Shown piece by piece: positions 1-7,743 of a stretch of DNA of 64,000 nt. The notes below the pieces were generated by a model. The model was not told the DNA's origin and did not search any database. It saw only the letters and a program-made list of their open reading frames with translations. Source of the stretch: CAISKJ01 sp046351555 (GTDB lineage Bacteria; Myxococcota_A; Polyangia; Polyangiales; Ga0077539); contig JAXLYI010000003.1 in NCBI GenBank assembly GCA_046351555.1, forward strand, positions 434,001 through 498,000, written 5' to 3'. Every line of letters starts with the position of its first letter. Position 1 is the first letter of the stretch. The position numbers were made by a program, and so were the translations under genes.

Positions 1-135
1 ACCGGCCTGCGCCACCTGCTCATCGGCAGCGTCGCCGAGGACATCGTCCGCCGCGCGCCGGTGCCCGTCCTCACGATCCGCGTGCCCGAGGAGGACAAGG
101 CCCCCGTCGAGGCTGTCCCCGTCCCCGCGACCTGA
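1..135 (+). CDS. Universal stress protein (UspA family), C-terminal fragment
   Basis: Only the last 44 codons are inside the window, read in frame 1 to a TGA at 133-135. The peptide carries the typical UspA tail: a Gly-Ser pair (LLIGSVAEDIVRRAPVPVL) that forms the end of the phosphate-binding G-2x-G-9x-G(S/T) motif, followed by the last beta strand with APVPVL. A short acidic, Pro/Val-rich extension follows. UspA proteins are cytoplasmic ATP-binding or dimerising stress proteins; substrate and regulation cannot be judged from this fragment. The upstream part of the gene is outside the window. Confidence 0.8.
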   Translation, partial: TGLRHLLIGSVAEDIVRRAPVPVLTIRVPEEDKAPVEAVPVPAT

Positions 136-216
136 CCCCGCGTCCCGCGACGCTTGAAACCGTCGCACGATCTGCGGTACGCGAAGGGAGGGGCGCTGCT
201 CCCCCGCCGCGACGCC

Positions 217-1065
217 ATGATCCCACTGACCACGGCTTTTGAAGCGTTTCGAAAGGGCCTCGACCCCACCGAGGCGCCCGCGGACGCGATCCTCGACCGC
301 TTCAAGCTCCGCGACCACGTCGCCGCCACGTGGCGCCCCGTGCGGGCCTTCGTCGCCGGCTCGTACGCGCGCGGCACCAACCTCCGCCCGACCCGCGAGC
401 TCGACTACCTCTTCGTGCTCCCGCCCGAGCACCAGCGGTACGTGCAGGGCGACCCCGCGCGCTTCCTCGACGACCTCGCCGTGCGGGCCGATGTCGCCTA
501 CCCCCAGGTGCGCGCGCGCCGCGTCGCGCACGGCCTCGCGCTGGCCTTCGGCGCGGTGACGGTGGTGCTCGTGCCCGCGTCCCCACGGCACGGCGGGGGG
601 CTCTTCCTGCCCGACACCGAGATGCGCCGCTGGCTCCCGAGCGACCCCGAGGGCCACGCCGCGTTCGTCCGCGAGCGCGCGGCCGCGTCGCACCAGCTCG
701 CCGCCCCCGTGGCCCGCGCGCTGCGGTGCTGGCGGCGCGCGCAGCAGGTCCCGCTGCGGGGCTTCCACCTCGAGGTGCTCGGCCTCCGCGGCGTCGACGG
801 CGCGTCCGACTTCGCCGCCGCCTGCGCGGACGCCCTCGCGCGCGTCGCCGCGGGCATCCCCACGCGATGCCCCGCGCCGGGCCCCATCGGCGACGACGTC
901 GACGCCTACCTCGCCGCCCGGCCCGACGCGCGCGCGAAGGCCGCCGCGCTCGCCGCCGAGGCCGCGGGGACGCTCCGCGAGGCCCTCGACCGCGCCGCCG
1001 CGGGCGACCACGACGGGGCCAGGGCGCTGGCGCTCCGGGTGTTCGGCGCGCCCTTCCCCGGTTGA
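217..1065 (+). CDS. CD-NTase-like (SMODS/cGAS-DncV family) nucleotidyltransferase, solitary and possibly catalytically degenerate
   Basis: The 282-aa product looks like a stand-alone CBASS-type nucleotidyltransferase. Residues 44-68 hold the GS motif (GSYARGT) followed by E61-L62-D63, matching the E-x-D metal site of cGAS-type enzymes. A later block with a Trp-Leu-Pro-Ser-Asp-Pro stretch, a helix ending RALRCWRR and a GFHLEVLGL segment also matches the family. The third metal ligand, normally an Asp three residues before the VPA-type strand end, appears to be Val117 (VTVVLVP), so activity is doubtful. ATG217 was chosen because homology begins there and GGAGGGG lies upstream (weakly spaced); a TTG at 154 in the same frame would add 21 residues. 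No CBASS effector, E2/JAB or HORMA gene is adjacent: the next gene, 4 nt downstream, is a secreted protein. The role (defence signalling, housekeeping, or pseudo-enzyme) is inference. Confidence 0.72.
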   Translation: MIPLTTAFEAFRKGLDPTEAPADAILDRFKLRDHVAATWRPVRAFVAGSYARGTNLRPTRELDYLFVLPPEHQRYVQGDPARFLDDLAVRADVAYPQVRARRVAHGLALAFGAVTVVLVPASPRHGGGLFLPDTEMRRWLPSDPEGHAAFVRERAAASHQLAAPVARALRCWRRAQQVPLRGFHLEVLGLRGVDGASDFAAACADALARVAAGIPTRCPAPGPIGDDVDAYLAARPDARAKAAALAAEAAGTLREALDRAAAGDHDGARALALRVFGAPFPG

Positions 1066-1069
1066 AGCC

Positions 1070-2248
1070 ATGCGCGCGCGGCCGGCCCTCCTCCTCCCCC
1101 TCGCGTGGCTCGCGTGCACGAAGCCCGACCCCTGGGCGCCGTGCCGGGGACTCGGGCCCCCGGGCTTCGCGTCGTCGGCGGCCGCGTGCGACTCGCCCGC
1201 GTGCCGGGGCTGCGTGGCAGCGCTCTCCGACGCGTGGCGCCGACGCGCCGACCGCGCCGCGGCCAACGCCTTCCGCGCGCGCTTCATGTCCGTCGCCGCG
1301 CCCGCGCGGGAGGCCTTCGCGGTCGCGATGCGCCCCGACGGCAGCTACCCCTTCGAGCACTGCACCGTCGGCGCGGCCCCCTCGTCGCGCTGCGCGGCGC
1401 TCTCGGGCTACTGCACCGGCGTGATCGCCGACGGCCTGCGCGACGGCCGCGCCCCGCTCGCGGCGCGGGGGTCGCTCGTGCGCGCGGCCACGGGCGCGTG
1501 CCCCTCGTCGCGCGCGGCGATCGTCGCCGACCTCGCCGCGTGCGGGCCGGTCGCGCCGCACGACCCCTGCGACGGCGGCGCCTGCGCGGCCTGCACGGCG
1601 GGGCGGCTCGCGGCGGCCTCGGTGCTGGCGCCGGGGGCCGACACCCCCGAGGGCGACGCGGCCTTCCAGGCCGTGGTCGACTCGACGCCCGAGCCCGTGG
1701 CGCGCGCGGTGGCGGAGACCCTCGGCGCGCCCGACGCGCCCGCCGACCTCGAGACCGTCGTCGTGCAGCGCACGCTGCGGCGCTACTGCTTCGCGCTGGT
1801 GGCGCGGAGCGCGGCGGCGCCGCCGTACGCGTGCAACGGGGTGATGACGCGCTTCCTCACGCACGCGGACTACGGCGACAGCCCGCGGGCCTGGGAGGCG
1901 CTCGGCGCCGCCACCGACGCGGTGCGGGGCGCGACGCTCGACGCGCTCTTCGCGGAGGCCGCGCGCGCGCCGTCGATCGCAGCGGCGGTGCTCGCGGGCG
2001 TCCGCGCGCTGCCGGCGGGCGGCACGGTCGACGCGCTCCGGCGCGCGGCCTACGGGGCGGCGGTGAGCGACGGGGCCTACGCCGACCTGCGGCGCGAGCT
2101 CGAACGGCGGGGTGTGACCGGTACCTCACTCCCCCCTGTGAACCGCCCTTCCACCCCAAGTCCCGCGGCGACAGAACCCACAGCCCCCGCGGCGGCCGGC
2201 GGCCCTGCCCGATGGCGAGAATCCCCGGCCCCCACCCGCGAAGGCTGA
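1070..2248 (+). CDS. Secreted Cys-rich putative lipoprotein, unknown function
   Basis: The 392-aa protein begins with a short hydrophobic signal (RPALLLPLAWLAC) that could be cleaved and lipidated at Cys16, though the lipobox is imperfect. The first ~190 residues contain many paired cysteines (CDSPACRGC, CDGGACAACTAG), suggesting a disulfide-bonded extracytoplasmic domain. The C-terminal half is Ala-rich and helical, and ends in a Pro/Ser/Thr-rich tail (about residues 345-392) of lower complexity. It starts 4 nt after the nucleotidyltransferase stop, so the two could be co-transcribed. I do not recognise the family; similar Cys-rich lipoproteins are common in myxobacteria. The reading-frame end is less certain than the start because the tail composition differs from the body. 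Confidence 0.6.
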   Translation: MRARPALLLPLAWLACTKPDPWAPCRGLGPPGFASSAAACDSPACRGCVAALSDAWRRRADRAAANAFRARFMSVAAPAREAFAVAMRPDGSYPFEHCTVGAAPSSRCAALSGYCTGVIADGLRDGRAPLAARGSLVRAATGACPSSRAAIVADLAACGPVAPHDPCDGGACAACTAGRLAAASVLAPGADTPEGDAAFQAVVDSTPEPVARAVAETLGAPDAPADLETVVVQRTLRRYCFALVARSAAAPPYACNGVMTRFLTHADYGDSPRAWEALGAATDAVRGATLDALFAEAARAPSIAAAVLAGVRALPAGGTVDALRRAAYGAAVSDGAYADLRRELERRGVTGTSLPPVNRPSTPSPAATEPTAPAAAGGPARWRESPAPTREG

Positions 2249-2324
2249 CGCATTTTTTCGGGAACTTCTTCGTGGCATGTGCGCTGCACTCGCGCCGTCC
2301 ACCGCCCCCACCCACGAGGTCCCC

Positions 2325-4157
2325 ATGAGAACCCGCCCTTCTTCGCCGTCGCTCGCCCTCCTCCTCCTCGCGCTGCAGGGCTGCGGGGCGTCGTTCATGG
2401 TGCAGGGCAAGGGTGCTTCGCTGGCCGTCGGCGCCAACGGTGAGGCCGTCACGGCGACGCCGACGACCGACACGGCGGCAGCAGCAGCACAGGCGACGGT
2501 GGTGGTGTCGCAGATCGCCGGGCTCACGCTCCACGCCGCGGGTCAGGCGGGCCGCGCGCAGGCCGTCCACGGTGGCGCCATCGCGATCGAGCACGCGGGG
2601 GCGATCACCGCGTCGGACATCGTCGGCGGCGACCTCGAGATCGACGCCAGCGCGGTCGAGGGCGCGCCCAGCGCGGTGCGCGGCGGGACGCTCCGGCTCG
2701 CGGGCGGCCTCGAGCTCCGCGTCACCGGCGGCCGCGTCACCCTCGGCGAGAACCGCGAGGGCCAGTGGGTCGTCTCCGGCGGCCGCGTCACCACCGTCGA
2801 CCCCAACGCCACGGTCACCGTGGCCGCGGGCGCGGCGGGCAGCGCCGCGGGCGCGACCGGTACTCCCAGCGCAGGCGTCCCCACGGGCGGCACCGTCGCG
2901 GTGACGGCGACGGGCGGCGGCTCGGTCGGGGCCCAGGGCGGCGGGATCGCGACGGCGGCAGGCGGCTCCCCCAACGGCGCCACGGCCAACAACACCGTGG
3001 GTGGGGCGACGGTCGCCGTGGCCGCGGGCGCCGGCGGCGCGGCGGCGGGCGGTGGTTCGGTACCGAACGGTCGCGTGACGGGCGTGGACGTCGAACGCGT
3101 GAGCGCGTGCGGCGGCGCGCACGTCATCGCGGGCGGCGAGATCACGATCACGGGCGTCCCGCAGGGCGGCGACCTCGCGGTGGTCGACGGCTCGCTGGAG
3201 TTCGACGACCCCGAGCTCGCGCCCGCGGCGCCGGGCCGTGGCCCCCGCGCGACGGTGCGCGCCACGAACCGCCGCGCGCTGCGGGTCCGCGCCGGGGGCA
3301 CGCTCCTCGTGAGCAACCGCCACGGCCGCCGCTGGCGCGTCCGCGTCGAGGGCGGCGAGATCCTCGCGCGCACCGAGGGCAGCAACCCGAGCGGGCGCGT
3401 GGTGTGGCAGCCGACCGGCGGCGAGGTGCGCGTGACGGTGGTGGCGAGCGGCGGCGACGCGCTCGCGCTCGAGGGCGGCGGCCTCCCGGAGGCGACGGTG
3501 GACTTCTCCCCCCGCGTGCGCGCCTCGCTCGACGCCCTCGTCGCGTCGGCGACGCCGGGCTCGCGCGAGGCCGGCCGGCTCGCGGCCGCCGTCGAGGTGG
3601 TGCTCCGCCAGGCCGAGAGCGCCGAGCCCGCGTTCTACGCCATCCCGGTGCGCGGGCGCTCGCTGGTGGTGATGGTCGACATCTCCTACTCGATGAGCGA
3701 CCCCGACCCCAACGGCGCGGGCTTCGCGTCCGTCCCCACCAAGCTCGACGTCGCGCGCGCCGAGCTGGTGAAGGTGCTCGCCTCCGTCCCGCAGAACGTC
3801 ACCGTCGACGTCGTCGCCTTCAGCTCCACCGTGCAGCGCCTCTGGGACGCGCCCCGCGCGATGGACGAAATCTCGCTGCGCGCCGCGATCCAGTGGGCCG
3901 CCGCGCTCCGCCCCGCCGACGAGACGCACCCCCTCGAGGCCATCGACGCCGCCGCCGCGATGAACCCCGAGCAGATCGTCCTCCTCTCCGACGGGCGCCC
4001 CTCGGACAGCGACGCCGTGCTCCGCTCGCTCCTCGCGCGCGTCGAGGCGATCGCCCCGCGCACCCGCGTCGACGTGGTGGGCTTCGGCGCCGACCAGGAC
4101 CGCGTCTTCCTCGGCGCCCTCGCCGCCCGCGGCCGCGGCACCCTCCGCCTCCGTTAG
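2325..4157 (+). CDS. Lipoprotein with Gly-rich middle and C-terminal von Willebrand factor A domain
   Basis: The 610-aa product starts at ATG2325, giving a clean lipoprotein signal ending LALQGC (Cys20); an in-frame ATG at 2277 would spoil it. Residues ~30-160 are beta-rich and low in complexity, with repeated small-residue strands. About 165-260 is Gly/Ala/Thr-rich linker. The last ~160 residues form a VWA fold: MIDAS motif DISYS (D452, S454, S456), a Thr in the ADETHP loop, and the LLSDG strand that normally supplies the last MIDAS Asp. VWA domains bind protein ligands through a metal ion, so this is probably a surface-anchored adhesion or scaffolding factor; the ligand is unknown. Its stop TAG abuts the stop of the convergent gene at 4158. 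Confidence 0.75.
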   Translation: MRTRPSSPSLALLLLALQGCGASFMVQGKGASLAVGANGEAVTATPTTDTAAAAAQATVVVSQIAGLTLHAAGQAGRAQAVHGGAIAIEHAGAITASDIVGGDLEIDASAVEGAPSAVRGGTLRLAGGLELRVTGGRVTLGENREGQWVVSGGRVTTVDPNATVTVAAGAAGSAAGATGTPSAGVPTGGTVAVTATGGGSVGAQGGGIATAAGGSPNGATANNTVGGATVAVAAGAGGAAAGGGSVPNGRVTGVDVERVSACGGAHVIAGGEITITGVPQGGDLAVVDGSLEFDDPELAPAAPGRGPRATVRATNRRALRVRAGGTLLVSNRHGRRWRVRVEGGEILARTEGSNPSGRVVWQPTGGEVRVTVVASGGDALALEGGGLPEATVDFSPRVRASLDALVASATPGSREAGRLAAAVEVVLRQAESAEPAFYAIPVRGRSLVVMVDISYSMSDPDPNGAGFASVPTKLDVARAELVKVLASVPQNVTVDVVAFSSTVQRLWDAPRAMDEISLRAAIQWAAALRPADETHPLEAIDAAAAMNPEQIVLLSDGRPSDSDAVLRSLLARVEAIAPRTRVDVVGFGADQDRVFLGALAARGRGTLRLR

Positions 4158-4607
4158 CTACCGCCGCCGGCGCAACGCCGCGCGGTACGCCGCCGACACC
4201 CTCGCCCCCGCCGCGTCGCGCCGCTCGCCGAGCGCCACCAGCGCGTCGCGCGCCCCGTCGATCACCCGCCGCCGCGACTCGTCGTCCACCGCTGCGAGCT
4301 CGTCCTGCGCGGCGAGGCACAGCCAGTCGACCGCGGCGAACGCGCGCTCCGCGGGCGACCCGAAGGCCGCCGACCACGCCTCCGACGCGGCCTCTGCGGC
4401 GGCGTCGAGCTCCTCCACGGTGCAGTCGCGCTCGCACCAGCGCCGCAGCGTGGCGAGGGCGAGGTCGGGTCGGTCATCGGTGAGCGCGCCGCGGGCCTCC
4501 ACCGCGCGCAGCGCGAACTCCACGACGTCGCACAAGGCCGCGAGCTCGCGCGGGACGTCGCGCTCCACCGGGTGCAGCACGAGGTCGTTGGGGAGGGCGT
4601 CGGCCAT
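4158..4607 (-). CDS. Hypothetical 149-aa acidic, helical protein
   Basis: The product has no signal peptide or membrane segment and looks fully alpha-helical. It has an acidic N-terminal half (MADALPNDLVLHPVERD), a central Trp/Cys-containing helix (DLALATLRRWCERD) and a basic C-terminus (AYRAALRRRR). Codon use matches the neighbours and the ATG is followed by a good coding pattern, so it is probably real. I do not recognise a family; the helical pattern with conserved Trp/Cys is reminiscent of small immunity-like or HEAT-like cytoplasmic proteins, but this is only an impression. It ends back to back with the VWA lipoprotein and lies 27 nt downstream of the TauE/SafE permease gene on the same strand, so it may be the last gene of that operon. 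Confidence 0.55.
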   Translation of the reverse strand: MADALPNDLVLHPVERDVPRELAALCDVVEFALRAVEARGALTDDRPDLALATLRRWCERDCTVEELDAAAEAASEAWSAAFGSPAERAFAAVDWLCLAAQDELAAVDDESRRRVIDGARDALVALGERRDAAGARVSAAYRAALRRRR

Positions 4608-4634
4608 CGGCGCCGATCGTACACCCCGCGGCGC

Positions 4635-5414
4635 CTACCCGAAGGTCCGCACGAACATCATCGCGGCGATGCCGAAGCCGATCGCGAGGATCGCCCGGCG
4701 CACGTGCCGCTGCTCGACCCGCCGCGCCGCCGCCGCGCCGAAGGAGCCGCCGACGATCGCCCCCACCGCGATCACGCCCGCGGGGAGCCAGTCGACGTCG
4801 CCCGCACGGACGAAGGTCGCCGCCGCGACGCCGTTAATGCACACGGCGGCGAGGTTCTTGAGGCCGTTGGCGCGGTGGAGGTCGCGCACGCCGGCGAAGC
4901 CGAGGGCCGCGAGCATGAGGATGCCGATGCCCGCGCCGAAGAAGCCGCCGTAGGTGGCCACCGCGACCTGGAAGAGCGCCAGCGCGGGCAGCGGGAGACG
5001 TCGCGGCGGCGCGCCCTCGGGGTCGCCCGCGGCCATGCGCTTCGCGAGGGGCCCCTGGGCCGCGAAGAGCGCCGTCGCGCCGAGGATGAGCCACGGCACC
5101 AGCCGCGCGAAGGTCGCGTCGCCCGCGCGCAGCACCAGCCACGCGCCGAGCACCCCGCCGGCCGCGCTCGGCAGCGCCATCGCGAGCACCAGCGGGCGCG
5201 CCTCGGCGAGCGTGTCGCGGTACTTCCAGAAGGCCGCGGCCGAGCCCGGCACCAGCGCGACGGTGTTGGTCGCGTTGGCCGCGAGCGGCCCCACGCCGAG
5301 CGCGAGGAGCGTCGGAAAGGTGAGCAGGCTCCCGCCGCCCGCGATGGAGTTGACCGCCCCGGCGGCGAGGCCGGCGGCGAAGAGGGCCGCGAGGTGGAGG
5401 GGCTCGGCGCGCAC
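4635..5414 (-). CDS. Sulfite exporter TauE/SafE (TSUP) family permease
   Basis: The 259-aa inner-membrane protein has about eight hydrophobic segments. It contains the TSUP N-terminal signature: a Gly/Ala-rich first helix, then NSIAGGGSLLTFP and LAANATNTVALVPGS, repeated in degenerate form in the second half (FGAGIGILMLAALGF). TSUP permeases move small anions such as sulfite, sulfoacetate or other organosulfur or carbon compounds; the substrate here cannot be told. Length is normal for the family. The GTG start lies 4 nt after the stop of the DUF423 gene, implying an aldolase-DUF423-TSUP transcript. Confidence 0.85.
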   Translation of the reverse strand: MRAEPLHLAALFAAGLAAGAVNSIAGGGSLLTFPTLLALGVGPLAANATNTVALVPGSAAAFWKYRDTLAEARPLVLAMALPSAAGGVLGAWLVLRAGDATFARLVPWLILGATALFAAQGPLAKRMAAGDPEGAPPRRLPLPALALFQVAVATYGGFFGAGIGILMLAALGFAGVRDLHRANGLKNLAAVCINGVAAATFVRAGDVDWLPAGVIAVGAIVGGSFGAAAARRVEQRHVRRAILAIGFGIAAMMFVRTFG

Positions 5415-5417
5415 CGC

Positions 5418-5780
5418 TCAGCGCAGCGCGGCGCGCGCGAGGAGGGCCCAGCCGACGAGGAAGCCGACGCCGCCGAAGGGCGTCACCGCCCCGAGCTTCG
5501 TCACGCCCGTGAGGGCCATGACGTAGAGGCTCCCCGAGAAGAGCGCGACGCCGACGTTGAAGGCGACGCCCGCGGGGTCGACCGCGGGGCCCTTCTGCGC
5601 GCCGAGGGCCCCCACCGCGAGGAGCGCGAGCGCGTGATACATCTGGTAGCGGGCGGCCGTCTCCCAGTTGGCCAGCATGCGCTCGGTGAGCCGCGCGCGG
5701 AGCCCGTGCGCGCCGAACGCGCCGCAGGCCACGGAGACGAGCGCGTGCAGCGCCCCGAGCGCGGTCCAGAGCTTCGTCAC
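5418..5780 (-). CDS. DUF423 family small integral membrane protein
   Basis: The 120-aa product has four predicted membrane helices and the DUF423 (YgdD-like) hallmarks: GALHALVSVACGAFGAHGL at the N-terminus, the central YQMYHALALLAVG helix and the FSGSLYVMALTG strand-turn-helix, ending in a GGVGFLVGW segment. The biochemical function of this family is unknown. Its GTG start overlaps the aldolase stop by 4 nt (GTGA, 5777-5780), a typical translational-coupling arrangement, so it is probably expressed with fructose-bisphosphate aldolase. Confidence 0.9.
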   Translation of the reverse strand: MTKLWTALGALHALVSVACGAFGAHGLRARLTERMLANWETAARYQMYHALALLAVGALGAQKGPAVDPAGVAFNVGVALFSGSLYVMALTGVTKLGAVTPFGGVGFLVGWALLARAALR

Positions 5781-6700
5781 GCGCTCTTGTAGATCGCCAT
5801 CACGTCGGCGAGGAGCTTGAGCGCGTCGGCCCGCGGGCGCTGGAAGGCGTTGCGCCCCATGATCGAGCCGAACCCGCCGCCGGCGGCGATCTCGCGGATC
5901 TCGGCCAGCACCTCCTCGGTGCCCTTGGCCTCGCCGCCCGAGAAGATGACGATGCGCTTGCCGTTGAAGGCGCTCTGCACGACGTGGCGGATGCGCGCGG
6001 TCAGCGTGTCGGTGGGGATCGCGTGCTTCTCGAAGACCTTGCGGGCCTCGGCCTGCTCGATGCCGGCCTTCGGGGGCTTTACTTTGATGACGTGGGCGCC
6101 GAGCTGCGCGGAGATCTGCGCGGCGTAGGCGACGATGTCGATCGCGGTCTCGCCCTCCTTGGAGATGCCCTCGCCGCGGGGGTAGGCCCAGAGCACCACC
6201 GGGAGGCCCTTGCGCTTGGCCTCGAGGGTGATCTCGCGGAAGTCCTGGTACTGCTGGTTGCGCGCGGCCGAGCCCGGGTAGATGGTGTAGCCGACGGCGG
6301 CGCAGCCGAGGCGGAGCGCGTCCTCGACCGAGCCCGTGATCGCCGAGCAGGGCGCGTGGCCCTTGGAGAGCGAGTCGCTGTTGTTCAGCTTGAGGATCAG
6401 GGGGATCTCGCCGGCGTAGCGGTCGGCGACGGCCTCGATGAAGCCGAGGGGGGCCGCGTAGGCGTTGCAGCCGGCGTCGACGGCGAGGCGGACGTGGTAG
6501 TCGGGGTCGTAGCCCTCGGCGTTGGGCGCGAAAGAGCGCGCCGGGCCGTGCTCGAAGCCCTGGTCGACCGGGAGGATCACCATCTTGCCGGTGCCCGCGA
6601 GCGCGCCGTGGTTGAGCAGCCGGGCGAGGTTGGCGCGGGTGCCCGGGTTGTCGCTGCCGTACCAGGAGAGGATCTGTCGGACGCGGTCGCTGAGTGCCAT
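5777..6700 (-). CDS. fbaB: Fructose-bisphosphate aldolase, class I (DhnA/FbaB type)
   Basis: The 307-aa enzyme should interconvert fructose 1,6-bisphosphate with DHAP and glyceraldehyde 3-phosphate through a Schiff base, in glycolysis and gluconeogenesis. Diagnostic blocks are VILPVDQGFEHGP (D46), LILKLNNSDSLSK, the WAYPRGEG loop (Y173), the HVIKVKPPK strand with the Schiff-base lysine (K206 or K208), and the phosphate-binding FSGG and GSIMGRNAFQR loops. These correspond to the archaeal/FbaB class IA aldolases, not to metal-dependent class II enzymes. ATG6700 is preceded by GGAGG at suitable spacing; upstream in-frame codons lack family homology. It leads an operon with DUF423 and a TSUP permease. 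Confidence 0.95.
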   Translation of the reverse strand: MALSDRVRQILSWYGSDNPGTRANLARLLNHGALAGTGKMVILPVDQGFEHGPARSFAPNAEGYDPDYHVRLAVDAGCNAYAAPLGFIEAVADRYAGEIPLILKLNNSDSLSKGHAPCSAITGSVEDALRLGCAAVGYTIYPGSAARNQQYQDFREITLEAKRKGLPVVLWAYPRGEGISKEGETAIDIVAYAAQISAQLGAHVIKVKPPKAGIEQAEARKVFEKHAIPTDTLTARIRHVVQSAFNGKRIVIFSGGEAKGTEEVLAEIREIAAGGGFGSIMGRNAFQRPRADALKLLADVMAIYKSA

Positions 6701-6816
6701 CGAAGTGTTGCCTCCGTGAGCGCGGGGCCGACCTTCGGCCCGCCTTCGGGGCGCGGACGTTACCCGAAGCGAGGGGGTCGGCTCAACGCCCGCGGGGGCT
6801 GCGATTTCGGGCACGC

Positions 6817-6847
6817 GAATCCTGCGCGCGGGGTTGAATCCTGCGCG
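6817..6847. repeat. Pair of 12-nt direct repeats in a divergent intergenic region
   Basis: The 12-mer gaatcctgcgcg occurs at 6817-6828 and again at 6836-6847, a 19-nt period, in the 238-bp gap between the divergent aldolase and coiled-coil protein genes. Spacing near two helical turns is compatible with a tandem operator, but no regulator is known. No clear sigma-70 boxes are visible in this gap. Confidence 0.35.
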
Positions 6848-6938
6848 GAGAGGGATTGCGCTCGCGGGCCCACGGGGTGAACATAAGCCCCACGCAACGC
6901 GACGACGTCGCACCCTTTCTCAGGAGGAACAGAGCGCA

Positions 6939-7718
6939 ATGGGATACCGCGATCCGAACGAGGCCCTCCGGGCCGAGAACGAGAGCCTCCAGCAGCAGCT
7001 CCGGGCGGCGCAGGAGGCCGAGAACGAGAGCCTCCGCCAGCAGCTCCGCGACGCGCAGGAGCGCCTCGAAGCCGCGCGCGCCGGCGCCCCGACGTCGGCC
7101 GCGACGTCCGCGCCGGCCGACGACGCGGGCCAGCGCTGGGCGATGGGGATGCGCTGCCTCGGCGGCGTCGCGCTGATGCTGCCCTTCCTGCTGATGACGG
7201 CGGTGTGCGAGCACCGGGTCGCGCCGCGCCGCCACGCGCTCGCGATGGCCTCCGCGTCGATGATCGCCGCGCCCGCCGCGCAGCTCGTCGAGGTGCCGCG
7301 CCCCTACGTCTCGCACGCCTGCCAGAACCGCGTCGCCCCGTCGCCGGGCTTCGAAGGCTTCACCCGCTCGGTCGAGCGCTCGGCCCGCGTGGTCGAGTCG
7401 GACAACGTCGACGGCGTCGCCGCCGGCACGCCCTGCACCGTCCGCGTGGTGCCCGTCTCCATGCAGGACTTCAACTGCCACGTCGAGGTGGTCTGCAACG
7501 GCCGCACGCTCTACGGCACGCTCCCGACGGGCTACGCCCACTGCGACGTCGAGGGCGCCTCGGTGCTCGGCGCGCAGGACGCCGACCACAGCGGCCAGGA
7601 CGGCGACCCGGCGATCAACGTCGACCTCGCCGGCAACCGCGCGGTGGTCACCGACTCGGTCGAGGGCCGCGCGACCCGCGTCCGCCTCGCGCTCGACGTC
7701 CCGCCCGCCCTCGACTGA
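6939..7718 (+). CDS. Single-pass membrane protein with duplicated coiled-coil repeat and Cys-containing extracytoplasmic domain
   Basis: The 259-aa product starts at ATG6939, with AGGAGG at 6922-6927. Residues ~8-45 contain two nearly identical coiled-coil units (ENESLQQQLRAAQE then ENESLRQQLRDAQE), visible as a tandem duplication in the DNA. After a Pro/Ala linker comes one membrane helix (about residues 70-90, GGVALMLPFLLMTAV). The rest is a presumed periplasmic domain with several cysteines (HACQNRV, PCTVRV, FNCHVEVVCNGRTLYG, YAHCDVEG) and no recognisable fold. The topology suggests a membrane-anchored oligomer with its coiled coil in the cytoplasm. I do not recognise a family. Confidence 0.65.
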   Translation: MGYRDPNEALRAENESLQQQLRAAQEAENESLRQQLRDAQERLEAARAGAPTSAATSAPADDAGQRWAMGMRCLGGVALMLPFLLMTAVCEHRVAPRRHALAMASASMIAAPAAQLVEVPRPYVSHACQNRVAPSPGFEGFTRSVERSARVVESDNVDGVAAGTPCTVRVVPVSMQDFNCHVEVVCNGRTLYGTLPTGYAHCDVEGASVLGAQDADHSGQDGDPAINVDLAGNRAVVTDSVEGRATRVRLALDVPPALD

Positions 7719-7743
7719 GCCTCACTCCCCCTCCACCCTCCCC

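Noticed and set aside
302..1864. 520-codon open frame on the minus strand
   Set aside because: Arg/Gly/Ala-rich shadow of the nucleotidyltransferase and Cys-rich lipoprotein genes, with no recognisable motif.
217..2248. Complete CBASS operon
   Set aside because: The nucleotidyltransferase is followed by a secreted Cys-rich protein rather than an effector, and the active site seems incomplete.
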